This document shows, piece by piece, positions 33,374 to 42,995 of a stretch of 64,000 nucleotides of DNA. The position numbers and the translations under genes were made by a program. Position 1 is the first letter of the stretch, and every line of letters begins with the position of its first letter. The DNA lies in assembly GCA_016708905.1 (NCBI GenBank), contig JADJEV010000004.1, positions 372,001-436,000 of the forward strand. The letters are read 5' to 3'. The stretch is from Candidatus Methylophosphatis roskildensis (GTDB lineage: Bacteria; Pseudomonadota; Gammaproteobacteria; Burkholderiales; Rhodocyclaceae). The notes beneath the pieces were generated by a model. The model worked only from the letters and a program-made list of their open reading frames with translations. It was not told where the DNA came from and searched no databases.

Positions 33374-35395
33374 CTACGGGTGGCCGGATCCCAGCATGCG
33401 CCTCGCGTAGCCGGGCCGCCAGAACGCATCGCGGTAGCCGAGCAGAAGGCGCGGATAGGTCCGGGGATCACGCAGGCTGCCAGGCGGGCGGGCGATGTAG
33501 CGCTCGACCGCAACGTGTCCGAATCCCTCGACGTGCTTCATGTCACCGAGTGCCGTGGCTTCGGCCAGGGTCGGTCTTGACAACGCCCGGATCAAGGTCC
33601 GCACTGCATCCTGCGGCGGTACTTCCGGCAGGTCGAACCCACCCCACTTGCGCAGGTAGTCGTCCAGAAACTCGAGCGCACCGCACTGAACGGCACTTGC
33701 CCGTTCCCACCGAGCCGGTTCGAAGTCGAGCTCAGCGAGCAGCGGCTGAACACCGTCTGGCGTGGTGACGAACCGGCGAACGCTGCCGTGGGGCGCGGAG
33801 AATATCCACTCGATGATCTCTACCGACAACTTGATCGACCGGTCCATTTCCGTCGGCAGACCGTTCTCGCACAGATACCCTCTCATCATCATGCCCTTGT
33901 CCGCGTAGCGCCGGGCGGGCGCAAACGTGCCGAGGTAGAGGCCGATCGTGCGTGCGTTCGATCCGATTCGCGCGATCAGCCTTTCGATGGCCCGTTGCAG
34001 ACTGCCGTGCCAACCGAGGTCGACTATGGCAGCCTCCGCTTGATCGACCAGCCCCTGTTCGGCGAAATAGCGCTTGAGCGTGGTGAATTCCGCTTGCGCC
34101 TGATCGACGATTTGAGGCTCCAGCAGGCGCAACAGTTCGCGCAGCCGACGGCGGCCGCGCGCGCCGCTTACCGGGTGGTCCGCCGCGGTCAGGCCCGCCT
34201 GTCGGATTTCTTCCGGATGCCGATCGATATCGATGTCGATGCGTGCCAGAAACTGACGCGGTGTCAGGCGACTCGTGCCACCAGCGAGGAATTCGAGGCT
34301 ATCGTCGTCGACGCGTGTGATCGACGCGAAGTTGTATGAACGTCGTGACGCATATAGATACGCCGTCGCGATCGCGTAGTTCTTGGCGGCACCAGCGGCG
34401 AGAATTCGATCGACCGCGTTCTTTATCAGGTAGCCATCCCGGGCAAGAAAGTAAGCACGGGAAACGTTCGATCGGCACAACTGGTGCACCAGCCAGGTGC
34501 CGAACCCGGCCAGCAAAGGACCGACGTGCCGGTATCCCCATTCGATCCACAAGTCGGCGTCCGAGTCGATGCCCGATGTGTCCGGGTTGCAAAAGGCCCG
34601 GCCAGACACCAGCCCGGCACAGATCGAACCAAACACGCGCGATTCGGGTGAATCACCACGCAGGGGCGAATCCCCATTGTGCCGACGATTCGCAACCGGA
34701 TCGTTCCGCAGTCGCGACGCGCATTTCTCGTAATGCACGGTACGTATGCCGATCCGGCGGGCAACGGCGACGTCGCTGTCGAGATTGTCGCCGATGTGCA
34801 ACCAGCGCGAAGGCTCGACGCCGTAGTCCCGCAGAATTCGCTGGTACAGTGTGCCGCGGGCCTTGGTGTCGAATGTCGTCGAGGACACATGGACGAACGT
34901 GAATCCTGAGTATCCGCCACGTGTCAGCAACTGACGTACCAGGGCTTCATCAAGGTACATATCCGACAGGAATCCGGTCCGCTTGCCAGCGCGCAGAGCA
35001 TCGTCATGAAGTTTGCCGACAAGACGATTGCGGTCGTTTTGCGCCAGTTCGAGCTTGGTCTCGATCCGCATCAAATGGTCGAGAACTTCGTTCTCGATAT
35101 CGAGCTGGACGCCGAGTTCGGCGTAGATCTCGTCCAGGCGCACTTCGCCGCGGGATTCCTGCCTCCAGGCTCTGCGGCGTACCTCGCGTTCGGCGTCGCG
35201 ACGAGCCTGCGCGATGCGTACGCACAGTGCATGCGACAGCAGTCCCTCGGAAACCCCGGCAAGGGTGAGTTGGAGAAACAGATCGTCGGGCTGCCGCAGT
35301 CCGCGGACCAGCGCGGTATCGAATACGTCGAACGTCACCAGGTCCACCTCGTTCAGCAGCGCGGCGAAGCTGTCGGCGAATCCCGCTGTATTCAC
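33374..35395 (-). CDS. COG5610-type HAD-superfamily protein (first copy)
   Basis: A 673-residue protein. Residues of about 15-230 are a HAD fold with motif I VTFDVFDTALVRG (nucleophile Asp and acid Asp), motif II region VHVSST and motif IV HIGDNLDSDVAVARRIG. The C-terminal 430 residues (from about SRAYFLARDGYLI) form a conserved domain of unknown role that recurs in polysaccharide clusters. It has further motifs VDLGWHGSLQRAIERL and LGTFAPARRYADKG. The start overlaps the stop of the upstream GT2 gene by 4 bases, so the two are coupled. It converges with the split gene. Function unknown; a phosphatase or sugar-phosphate transfer role is a guess. Confidence 0.72.
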   Translation of the reverse strand: MNTAGFADSFAALLNEVDLVTFDVFDTALVRGLRQPDDLFLQLTLAGVSEGLLSHALCVRIAQARRDAEREVRRRAWRQESRGEVRLDEIYAELGVQLDIENEVLDHLMRIETKLELAQNDRNRLVGKLHDDALRAGKRTGFLSDMYLDEALVRQLLTRGGYSGFTFVHVSSTTFDTKARGTLYQRILRDYGVEPSRWLHIGDNLDSDVAVARRIGIRTVHYEKCASRLRNDPVANRRHNGDSPLRGDSPESRVFGSICAGLVSGRAFCNPDTSGIDSDADLWIEWGYRHVGPLLAGFGTWLVHQLCRSNVSRAYFLARDGYLIKNAVDRILAAGAAKNYAIATAYLYASRRSYNFASITRVDDDSLEFLAGGTSRLTPRQFLARIDIDIDRHPEEIRQAGLTAADHPVSGARGRRRLRELLRLLEPQIVDQAQAEFTTLKRYFAEQGLVDQAEAAIVDLGWHGSLQRAIERLIARIGSNARTIGLYLGTFAPARRYADKGMMMRGYLCENGLPTEMDRSIKLSVEIIEWIFSAPHGSVRRFVTTPDGVQPLLAELDFEPARWERASAVQCGALEFLDDYLRKWGGFDLPEVPPQDAVRTLIRALSRPTLAEATALGDMKHVEGFGHVAVERYIARPPGSLRDPRTYPRLLLGYRDAFWRPGYARRMLGSGHP

Positions 35396-36327
35396 TCTCG
35401 GCTCCGTCCCCCACGATAGAGCGGGCGCGCGAACCAGCGAAAGAGCGGAATTTTCGACAGGCTGGCCAGCAATCGCTCGAGCGGGTAGATCTGGGCCTGC
35501 AAGCGGTCGAAGCTGCGCGCGGTATTCACCAGATGACCAAGTCCGGCCTTGCCTTCGCGCAAGTCACGGCGTAGCAGATCATTGCGGTAAAGGGCGTCGT
35601 ATGTGTGGTGCTTGCTCTCGTTTGCGATCACCGTGTTGCCGTACTCGCCGGACTGCATCGAGGCGCGGTGATGATAGTTGGCAAGCATTTCCGGGATCAG
35701 GCCGATCTCGTACTGCGCACAGACCCTGAGATGAAAATCCCAGTCACCCAGGACGGGAAGGTCTTCGCGAAAGCATCCGACCTTGTCAAATACATCGCGG
35801 CGGAACAAGAATGAGATCGGCGGAAAAGTGTTACCGGCGGCCAGGCGTGACAGCGACACCGCACTCATCCAGGTGTTGAACGGCTCCGACGAGACGATTC
35901 GAACGCCGTCTTCAAGCATTTCTTCGTCTATCCGCACACTGTGGGTGATTACGCCGCCATAGTCACAGCCGAGTGTGGGCTTGGCGTCGGAGTCCATGAA
36001 GGCCACGCAGCGGGCAAGAAAATCCGGATGCCATGAATCGTCATCATCGTGGATCACCACGAATTCGCTCGAGCTGGCATGTACACCGATGTTCGACGCA
36101 GCCTCCATGCCGATGGACCGAGGGTTGTCGATCAGAGCAAGGCGTTCCTGGTATCGATCGCGACGCGGCGCGAGTGCGCTCCGGACGAACTGCGGATCAC
36201 CGCCGTCGTTGACCACGACATGCGTCCAGTCAGTGAATCCTTGGCCGAGTACGCTGTCGAGTGCGCGCTCGAGCAGCAGAGGCCGGTCCCTGGTCCGGGT
36301 TATCACCGCGACACGCGCTTGCTTCAT
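35392..36327 (-). CDS. Glycosyltransferase family 2
   Basis: A 311-residue GT-A enzyme. VAVITRTRDRPLLLERALDS starts the nucleotide-binding fold, VVIHDDDDSWHPDFLARC holds the DxD metal site, and LPVLGDWDFHLRVC is the acceptor/catalytic region. The C-terminal helices carry no membrane anchor. It is coupled to the HAD gene downstream by an ATGA overlap. The sugar specificity cannot be read from sequence. Confidence 0.85.
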   Translation of the reverse strand: MKQARVAVITRTRDRPLLLERALDSVLGQGFTDWTHVVVNDGGDPQFVRSALAPRRDRYQERLALIDNPRSIGMEAASNIGVHASSSEFVVIHDDDDSWHPDFLARCVAFMDSDAKPTLGCDYGGVITHSVRIDEEMLEDGVRIVSSEPFNTWMSAVSLSRLAAGNTFPPISFLFRRDVFDKVGCFREDLPVLGDWDFHLRVCAQYEIGLIPEMLANYHHRASMQSGEYGNTVIANESKHHTYDALYRNDLLRRDLREGKAGLGHLVNTARSFDRLQAQIYPLERLLASLSKIPLFRWFARPLYRGGRSRE

Positions 36328-36411
36328 CGATTCGCCTGTCGCTCGGCACCGCGAACGTGCATCGGTGCGGCGAGCCTTGTCGGCTGCCGAAGCTTGTGAC
36401 GTACAAGCCGA

Positions 36412-37176
36412 TCAAGCACGATTCTTCTGGATGATCGCAAGGCCGCATCCGTCGAGGTAGGGGTAATCGCCAGGTGTGCCGCCCTCGACGAACGAGTTCA
36501 GCATCAAGCTGGGAACTCCATTGACCGCGCACCACTCACTGACCGCGCGAAATACGCCCCCTTGTCCGGTCGAATCGAAGGCAGCGGCGAACCGGCTGGC
36601 ATCGTGCAGCACGATGAGACCACCCTGAGGGAGCGTTGCATACCAGAGGTCCAGCTCGTCGATCGTGTGCGCATACTGATGGCTGGAATCGATGAAGACC
36701 AGTTGCGGCGCTCGCCCGCCGAAGTAGCTCGATGCCTGGGCGGGAAGCTGCGCCTGCGCCGAATCCGACACTTCGAGGCGCACGAACTCGTCGAGGCCGG
36801 CCCGCTTCACCCAGCCCGCCGTATAGGCAGTTACCGCTTCGTCGATGTCGATTGAGTAGAGGGACGACCTGTGTCCCATCTGCCGCAGCAGGAAGCCGAG
36901 CAGCAGGGTCGAGTAACCCGCATAGTGGCCGCACTGGACGATGCGCTGAATCCCATTGCCGGAAATCAGGCCGATCAGCATCGACAGGGGAGGAACGTTT
37001 GCCTCGCCCGGGTTGCGATAGCGAATCCCCGTATCGTCGAACCACGCCTGCATCAGTTCCCATTCCGAATCACTCAGGAAGCTGTAGGGGATGGGCACGT
37101 AGTCGGTAGCGGGTGCCCAGTGCCACCAGAACCGGTTGTGCGTGTGCTGCCTGAATCGCATAGAGCGAGAGCTCAT
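36412..37176 (-). CDS. Class I SAM-dependent methyltransferase (Methyltransf_24/CmcI-like)
   Basis: A 254-residue protein. IQRIVQCGHYAGYSTLLLGF is the SAM-binding motif I, SLYSIDIDEAVTAYTAGW the acidic motif II, and LVFIDSSHQYAHTIDELDLW with GLIVLHDASRF complete a Methyltransf_24-type fold. This type O-methylates sugars, so a methylated glycan is likely. The ATG at 37176 has GGAGGACAGGGG just upstream and was preferred to longer open frame reaching 37410. Confidence 0.78.
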   Translation of the reverse strand: MSSRSMRFRQHTHNRFWWHWAPATDYVPIPYSFLSDSEWELMQAWFDDTGIRYRNPGEANVPPLSMLIGLISGNGIQRIVQCGHYAGYSTLLLGFLLRQMGHRSSLYSIDIDEAVTAYTAGWVKRAGLDEFVRLEVSDSAQAQLPAQASSYFGGRAPQLVFIDSSHQYAHTIDELDLWYATLPQGGLIVLHDASRFAAAFDSTGQGGVFRAVSEWCAVNGVPSLMLNSFVEGGTPGDYPYLDGCGLAIIQKNRA

Positions 37177-37271
37177 CCCCTGTCCTCCGCATGTGTCGAA
37201 AGAGCCAGCAACCACCCGCTGGCTCGCGCAAGTTTCTTCTTCCGTTTCGTGCCATGGCGGAACGGCGTCGC

Positions 37272-39401
37272 TCAGCCGCTGCGCCGGACAGGCATGCCGG
37301 TCTTCGCCGGGCCCCTTCTCTGTCTTGCCCGTCGCGCCCACAGATAGACGCGCAGCACACTTCGAAACGCCCGACTGATGTCCGGACGAGCGAGCATTCC
37401 CGGAATCCACCCCATCCGCGACAGAAAGCGATTGACCACATCGCGCCGTGTCGCCGACACGAATGCCAGCAGCAAATCCACTGTCGACAACATCTCCCGC
37501 TTGTCTTCGAACTCGCCAACGCCAAAGGTTTCATTGTGCTTGAGCCGGAAATAGGCTCGCGCCAGAAACACCGGCGGGTGATCGATGATTTCGCGCCAGC
37601 GCGCCAGCGCCAAAGGCCGCAGGTCGGACGCAGTATAAGCGTGCGTGCGCAGGAAATCAGCCCAGAAGGGTATCGAGTCCAGCACCCCTCGCTGAAAGTG
37701 CTGCGCACAAGCGTGGAAGACCGCATTCTCTTCGCCGTCGATCTGGCGCACCACTTCGACCCGATCATCGTGGGGCCGATACTGCAGCACGCTTCCGCCA
37801 GCAGAGTTGCACAGCATTTCGATCGGCGCTACAAAATCGAGCAGGGCGCCGTCAGCATCCGTTTCGTTGAGGTTCGGTCCGTAGGCGGTCTTGCTGGCAT
37901 TCAGCGGTTGCCGATTGAGGAAGCGGCTCAGGCCGAGGTAGTAGCCGTGCATCTGCACCGCCGGCAAGGTGTGGGCGAGATTGTCCTGGATCGTTCCGCG
38001 CCATCCAATGTCAGTTATGTGAAGACGCTCACCAGGTCGCGGCAATCCGGCCTGGCCCAGATAGGCGAGCAGTTCGTCCCTTCTTTGGCGCAGGTGTGAT
38101 TCGACCGTACCACGTACCGTATTGTCGTTGAGGAAAGCGAGCACCCGCGCGTCCTGCCACGGGTAACGGATCGGGGCAGCGAGCTCGAGGCCTAAGCGCG
38201 ACGCCGCATCGGCGAAGTCCGCCGGCGCCAATCCCAGTGAACCGAGTAGCGCTCCAACTGACTGCACACTGTATTGGTTCCAGATGCGCATCAGTTCGTC
38301 GGCCGAGAACGCAGGCAGCGATGCCGCAAAGGTCGCCAAGCGACTGACGTGCAGCAAGTCTGCACCGGGCACCGGAACGCCCAGAACGTCCTGCGTGGCC
38401 AGTCGACGATAGATCTCGAGGAAGAACTCTCCCTCTCGGGTGAAGAAACGGACTCGCTCCGCGCGCGCTGCGGTCGTCCGTTCCATTACGTCGAGCACGA
38501 ATCCGACGAAAAGCGGGGAACATCGGCAACCATAGGCATGCATTTCTGCGTCCACCGCAGCATTCGTCGCGGGTGCGCAGCGCATGTGGTCCGCGGCATC
38601 CCGCAGAAAGTTCTGCCGATCCTGGAATCCTGCTTCGAGCCGCTCGCGCCGAGCGTGCTCAGCGTCCGGCTGATAATGAACGCTCGTGATTCCCACTCCC
38701 CTTGCGGCGCGGACGTCGCCAAGCATGTTGTCGCCGATATGCAGATGCCTTGCCGGGGCGACCGACAAGCGATCGTGCAGATGAGAGAACAGTCTGCCCG
38801 ACCTCTTGTTGACACCCACCTCGCACGATACCAGGCCGTCACGCACCTGCGCATCGAGACCGTGGCACGACAGCAGATCCTGAATGGCCGCTGCCGGGAA
38901 ATAGAAGTCGGACAAGAACAACACCTTGCGCGCCGGATAGGCCGCCAGGGTCGATGCGATCGACGGATCCGCGTAGGAGACTAGCCGCTCCTGCGCGAGT
39001 TCGGCCGTTTCGAGCAGACGCAGCAGCTCTGCGGTCTGTGGCTGGTCTTCCAGCTTGTCGAATTGGACAAGCTCGAGCCACCTGAGATAGACGTCTCGGT
39101 GACCGTATTCGTCGTCGAGGCCACGCCGACGGCATTGTTCGCCGAGTTCGTGTTCGGCCTGCTGGCGCAGCCGCAACAGGACATGCGGATCCTGTGTGGA
39201 CGCGGGCAGTGCATCAGCATGCGTCAGCATCAGCACGCGGCAGACATGCAGTTTCACACTGTCGGGGTGGCAACGGCGCCGCAACAGCGTGTCCCACACA
39301 TCGACCGTCAGCAGATCGAACCGCGTTGCAACGTGTCGGGTCGAAACGTTTCCCGCTGAAGTGTGGCCCGGCCCCGGCTGAAGCAGCGGACTATTGCCCA
39401 T
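37272..39401 (-). CDS. COG5610-type HAD-superfamily protein (second copy)
   Basis: A 709-residue relative of the protein at 33374. Motif I is LLTVDVWDTLLRRR, the lysine/linker region includes YPARKVLFLSDFYFPAAAI, and motif IV is HIGDNMLGDVRAARGVG. The C-terminal half again starts with an AERVRFFTREGEFFLEIYRR block and contains ITDIGWRGTIQDNLAHTL and MHGYYLGLSRFLNR. Two copies in one cluster suggest different substrates. It begins 6 bases after the GT4-type gene stop, in the same minus-strand unit. Confidence 0.72.
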   Translation of the reverse strand: MGNSPLLQPGPGHTSAGNVSTRHVATRFDLLTVDVWDTLLRRRCHPDSVKLHVCRVLMLTHADALPASTQDPHVLLRLRQQAEHELGEQCRRRGLDDEYGHRDVYLRWLELVQFDKLEDQPQTAELLRLLETAELAQERLVSYADPSIASTLAAYPARKVLFLSDFYFPAAAIQDLLSCHGLDAQVRDGLVSCEVGVNKRSGRLFSHLHDRLSVAPARHLHIGDNMLGDVRAARGVGITSVHYQPDAEHARRERLEAGFQDRQNFLRDAADHMRCAPATNAAVDAEMHAYGCRCSPLFVGFVLDVMERTTAARAERVRFFTREGEFFLEIYRRLATQDVLGVPVPGADLLHVSRLATFAASLPAFSADELMRIWNQYSVQSVGALLGSLGLAPADFADAASRLGLELAAPIRYPWQDARVLAFLNDNTVRGTVESHLRQRRDELLAYLGQAGLPRPGERLHITDIGWRGTIQDNLAHTLPAVQMHGYYLGLSRFLNRQPLNASKTAYGPNLNETDADGALLDFVAPIEMLCNSAGGSVLQYRPHDDRVEVVRQIDGEENAVFHACAQHFQRGVLDSIPFWADFLRTHAYTASDLRPLALARWREIIDHPPVFLARAYFRLKHNETFGVGEFEDKREMLSTVDLLLAFVSATRRDVVNRFLSRMGWIPGMLARPDISRAFRSVLRVYLWARRARQRRGPAKTGMPVRRSG

Positions 39402-39407
39402 GGCGGC

Positions 39408-40619
39408 TCATGACTTGAGTCGGCGGATCGCGCGAACACCTGCACGCGCGACGCTGCGCAGCGGTCTCGGCAGGAATCCGAGTCGCCCCGAATTCGGCTG
39501 CAGCGGTGCGATGCGGCCGGGAATCTCGAACGCGGCGAGTGCCTCGAGCGAGGAGCGGATCGGCGCCAACCGATACAAAGGCTCAGGCCGGACGTTCTGC
39601 AGTCCCTTGCCGTCGAGCAGGCGCTGCACCACGTCGCCGAACTGTTCCAGCCCGTGTGCCAAAGGTCGTTCGCGCATGAACTGCGTTCCCGCGCGGCCCA
39701 TCGACGCAGCGCGTACAGCGTCGCTCAGGACGTCGAGAATTCCCTTGGCCAGCGACTCAGGGGTCGGTTCGCAGAGCGCTACTGCGTCCTGGGGAAGGTC
39801 GTACACCGTGTTTTCACCGTGCACTTCGACAACCGGCAGGCCGGCGGCCATCATCTCGAACGGGATGCGCGACGGGTTGGTGGTGCTGATGCACAGTCCC
39901 ACGCTGCAGCGGTTGTACAGTTCGTTGCATTGTTCGAGGCCGAGCAGTCCGCGGTTCTCGTGGGCGAACCACACCTTGCCCGCGACTTTCGAACCATAGA
40001 GGATGATCTTCGTTTGGGGCGAACGGTGTTTGACGATACCCAGCGCCTCGATGCCCAGTTCGGCACAGCGCCTGGGTTTCTCGGGCTGGTAGATGAAACA
40101 CACCGAGGAGGAGTCATGCCTGAGCGATTCAACTGGATGGTAAACGTCGAGATCGGCGCAGAAGTCGAAACACGCCGCATCCACGTCGAACCGATCAGCC
40201 AGTCTCGCCGGCAGCCAGCGCCCGATGGTGATGGGATTGAGGCCATAACGGTAGGAATTCTCCGCCATCACGTGGGCCGACCCCATCGGATGAAACAGCG
40301 CCTCGTAGTCCTGGACGAAATAGCAGCGGATGCATGGAAAGGCCAGATCGCGCACCACGCGCGCCGAATACCAGATCGTCGCGAAGACCATGTCGGCCGG
40401 CTCGATCGTGTTCCATCCCGCACGAACGTCTTCGAACTCGAAGCCGAATATGCGTGGGATGGATTTCTTCAGGTTCGCCGAAGACAGGTCGCTGCCGTTC
40501 TCCATGTATAGCGTGCATCGGTGCCCCTGCGTCTGCAGGAAATCCGCATGTTGCAGTATGGTCCGGTGACCACCGGAGCCCTCGATCAGGCTGGGAACCA
40601 GCCAGGCAATATGCGCCAT
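39408..40619 (-). CDS. Glycosyltransferase, GT4/WsaF-like
   Basis: A 403-residue GT-B enzyme. The N-terminus IAWLVPSLIEGSGGHRTILQ resembles rhamnosyltransferases of the WsaF type. The C-terminal donor domain has CFIYQPEKPRRCAELGIEAL, then GLCISTTNPSRIPFEMMAAG and LPVVEVHGEN with the catalytic-type Glu. It ends with a basic helix (RPLRSVARAGVRAIRRLKS) suited to membrane contact. It starts at 40619, next to the inverted-repeat element. Confidence 0.82.
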   Translation of the reverse strand: MAHIAWLVPSLIEGSGGHRTILQHADFLQTQGHRCTLYMENGSDLSSANLKKSIPRIFGFEFEDVRAGWNTIEPADMVFATIWYSARVVRDLAFPCIRCYFVQDYEALFHPMGSAHVMAENSYRYGLNPITIGRWLPARLADRFDVDAACFDFCADLDVYHPVESLRHDSSSVCFIYQPEKPRRCAELGIEALGIVKHRSPQTKIILYGSKVAGKVWFAHENRGLLGLEQCNELYNRCSVGLCISTTNPSRIPFEMMAAGLPVVEVHGENTVYDLPQDAVALCEPTPESLAKGILDVLSDAVRAASMGRAGTQFMRERPLAHGLEQFGDVVQRLLDGKGLQNVRPEPLYRLAPIRSSLEALAAFEIPGRIAPLQPNSGRLGFLPRPLRSVARAGVRAIRRLKS

Positions 40620-40646
40620 GAATTATCTTGGAATGGTTGCTACGGG

Positions 40647-41083
40647 CTAGTACTGCGCCCCGGGGGTATCGGAACAAAATGAAAGCGATGGATTCGGCCC
40701 GAGGGCTAGCAGCCTGTCGGGCTTGATTCGTGGGATGCGTTGTCGCCAAACCGGGATGGATGCAAGGCGCACCGCGCAGGCAATGGTCGTTCCATTGCCA
40801 AGCGGTGCAACGCCGCAGACGCCCGGTTTGGCGGCAACCCTTCGGGACGGCGTCGATTTGGGCGCATCGCCGTGTTGCGCCTCCTCGCTTGGGGGATGCC
40901 AAAGCTTCGTCGGCACGCCTTGCGCTGCATCACAAATCGACCCCGTCGCACCCACGAATCAAGTCCGACAGGCTGCTAGGCGCAAACCGCAGCAATACCA
41001 AGTGGTATCGCGAGGATTTGCAACGACGCCATCGGGTCGAAGACGCGCTTTCATGTTTCGATACCTCCGGGGCACAGTACTAG
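40647..41083. repeat. Nested inverted-repeat (MITE-like) element, outer unit
   Basis: The ends are CTAG followed by about 50-bp imperfect inverted repeats. The left arm begins CTAGTACTGCGCCCCGGGGG, and the right arm on the minus strand begins CTAGTACTGTGCCCCGGAGG. Both continue with GTATCG and ATGAAAGCG. No transposase gene fits inside. The unit occupies almost the whole gap between two minus-strand glycosyltransferase genes. The TAG of the right-hand CTAG is the stop codon of the 41080 gene. CTAG at both ends could be a palindromic target duplication. Confidence 0.6.
40706..40979. repeat. Inner inverted-repeat unit of the nested element
   Basis: A second pair of inverted repeats lies inside the outer one. 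The left arm is CTAGCAGCCTGTCGGGCTTG, continuing ATTCGTGGG. The right arm (minus strand) is CTAGCAGCCTGTCGGACTTG, continuing ATTCGTGGG. Arms of about 30 bp differ at one or two positions. A third, internal pair GCCAAACCGGG/CCCGGTTTGGC lies further in. Again CTAG bounds the unit. Confidence 0.65.
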
Positions 41084-42369
41084 TCTTCGCCAAGGCGCGG
41101 GTCCATGCCGGAGATACCGAGCCGGCGCAGCATTCGCCCGGTTGACATCGCCAGGCGTACGAGACGGCTGGCATGTAGCGCAGCGAGCCGGTCGCTCTTC
41201 TCTGCGAGATCCTGCTGGATCGCTTCAATCTGGAGGTCGCGCTCGGTCACGGTCTGCTGCGCTGCCGCCAGTCGAACGTTCAGGTCGTCGATCCATCGGT
41301 CGCGGCTCGCGATCTCGCTACCCATGTGCTGAATCGTGTTCCAGCGCTCGTCGATCATTGCCGCCTGGTCGACGATCGTTCTGCAAATCTCGATCAGGCG
41401 GGCCGAGGATTGAAACAGGTCCGCAGGGTATCCTTCTGCTTCGGCAAGCGACTGCAGCGCCCATTGTCCGTCTGCCGGCCTCGTGAATTCGCGCAGTGAA
41501 TCGCTGCCGGCACCAGTGAGCCCACCCACCAGAAAGCAGAGCAGCGAAAGCGGATGCAGACTTTCATTTCGCAACAAGGCACGGCATGCTGCCTCGAACG
41601 GAATCGCGGCGGTCGCTTCACCGGCGCAAGCGGTGCGCAGGCGAAACAGAGCCGAGGCCTGAACGTAGCTGTTCTCGTGAATGTGACGCCAGACATCGTG
41701 CTCGATCAGCGTGTTCGATTCGTGAATCCGGTAAGACAACAGCGATTCGCGCACCCAGGCAGGTCTGCAGCGTGCTGTCGCACGCGCGGCCCAATCCCAG
41801 TCATGCGCGTAGCGCAGTGCCGAGAATCCGCCGAGCGTGTCGAACAAGCCGCGGGAGAAGAAGAAGTTCGACGTGCTGACCGCTGGATTTCCTGCCAGAA
41901 ACCACAACGCGGGCAGTTGCTCGCGGCATGCCTCGCGCAACTTCAGGTAATCGCCGGCGGGCCGCGATCCGGGCGCTGATTGACCTGCCGCATCGACGAA
42001 ATCGACATCGGTGAAGGCGAAGAAATCGTTGCCCCGGGCTTCGTGCGCGGCGGCGGTGAGGCATTCCAGGCGCTCGGGATGAAAGACATCGTCGGAGTTG
42101 AGCACTGCGACAAGCCTGCCTCGCGATTCGGCGATGCCTTCGTTCAGGGTGGCGTGAGCGCCCAGGTTGGTCGAGTGGCGAACCGCCCGCATGCGTGGAT
42201 CGCGAAACGCCGAGACGATCTCCCAGGTGCCATCGGACGATGCGTCATCCACGACTACCAACTCGAAATCCTGAAAGGCCTGGCGAAACACGCTGTCGAT
42301 CGCCGTCGCGACGAAGCGTTCGTGGTTGTAAGCGGGAATGACGACCGAAACCGGCGGTGGCGCGCTCAT
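41080..42369 (-). CDS. Glycosyltransferase family 2 with C-terminal coiled coil
   Basis: A 429-residue protein. VSVVIPAYNHERFVATAIDS and AVLNSDDVFHPERLECLT (DxD-type site) with YAHDWDWAARATARC define the GT2 domain (about 1-270). A helical region follows, and a coiled coil (about 345-405, IDDLNVRLAAAQQTVTERDL) ends in a short basic tail. The ATG at 42369 begins just before the conserved fold; longer starts to 42528 add a basic tail without a better ribosome-binding site. Its stop codon lies in the CTAG end of the nested repeat. Confidence 0.82.
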   Translation of the reverse strand: MSAPPPVSVVIPAYNHERFVATAIDSVFRQAFQDFELVVVDDASSDGTWEIVSAFRDPRMRAVRHSTNLGAHATLNEGIAESRGRLVAVLNSDDVFHPERLECLTAAAHEARGNDFFAFTDVDFVDAAGQSAPGSRPAGDYLKLREACREQLPALWFLAGNPAVSTSNFFFSRGLFDTLGGFSALRYAHDWDWAARATARCRPAWVRESLLSYRIHESNTLIEHDVWRHIHENSYVQASALFRLRTACAGEATAAIPFEAACRALLRNESLHPLSLLCFLVGGLTGAGSDSLREFTRPADGQWALQSLAEAEGYPADLFQSSARLIEICRTIVDQAAMIDERWNTIQHMGSEIASRDRWIDDLNVRLAAAQQTVTERDLQIEAIQQDLAEKSDRLAALHASRLVRLAMSTGRMLRRLGISGMDPRLGED

Positions 42370-42590
42370 TGAGTCGATATTCGCGATGGTGGTTGTAACG
42401 AGCAGGGAGCGTTCGAGGCGATCACGGGCGTATCCGGCCCGCGCCAGGCGGCGACAAACATGCGTCATCACTCGTTGCCACTGCTGCCCGGCACCCGGCA
42501 GACTGGACATTTTATCAGCCGCTGTCACACGAGGGGCGGGTTCGCCGTCGCCGATTCCGATTGCGATAAGCGCGGCTGGCGAGTGCCGGC

Positions 42591-42599
42591 TGCTATAAT
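42591..42599 (+). promoter_or_regulatory. Extended -10 promoter of the tRNA gene
   Basis: TGCTATAAT (extended -10, TGnTATAAT) lies 12 bases before the tRNA. No good -35 box is found at 17 bases, which an extended -10 can tolerate. Confidence 0.6.
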
Positions 42600-42611
42600 G
42601 GGCAGCTGTTT

Positions 42612-42687
<76 letters not shown>

Positions 42688-42694
42688 TACACAA

Positions 42695-42722
42695 GGGCTC
42701 GGAAATTCTCCGGGCCCTTTTT
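42695..42722 (+). terminator. Rho-independent terminator of tRNA-Ala
   Basis: The 9-bp stem GGGCTCGGA/TCCGGGCCC (one G-U) with loop AATTC is followed by TTTTT, starting 7 bases after the CCA end. Confidence 0.85.
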
Positions 42723-42995
42723 CTTAGCTGAAGTCTTCGCGCCACGCGGGGTTCCGGGCACCTGTGCTGCGGGTGGCCACCTGCTGAAACGCCCGAAATT
42801 GGCTACTTTCTCGGCCCGAGCCGTCTCTATTCTCTGTTTGGCCTGCGGGTAGGCGCAGATGGCGGTCTTGCAAAATCAACCACTTACGTGCGCCGGTTCA
42901 TCGTCAACCAAGGTCACCAGTCACCAGCACAACTAGACGATGTGCGTCACTTGTACTAACATGGCGGCAATTGATCTAACAAAAGAGGTGCTGCC
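42723..42995 (+). other. Island left junction region, no gene
   Basis: No credible coding sequence. CTCTATTCTCTGTTT at 42825-42839 matches 14 of 15 bases with CTCTGTTCTCTGTTT at 63846-63860, a possible island-end direct repeat. AGAGG (42984-42988) is the ribosome-binding site of the next gene. Confidence 0.35.
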
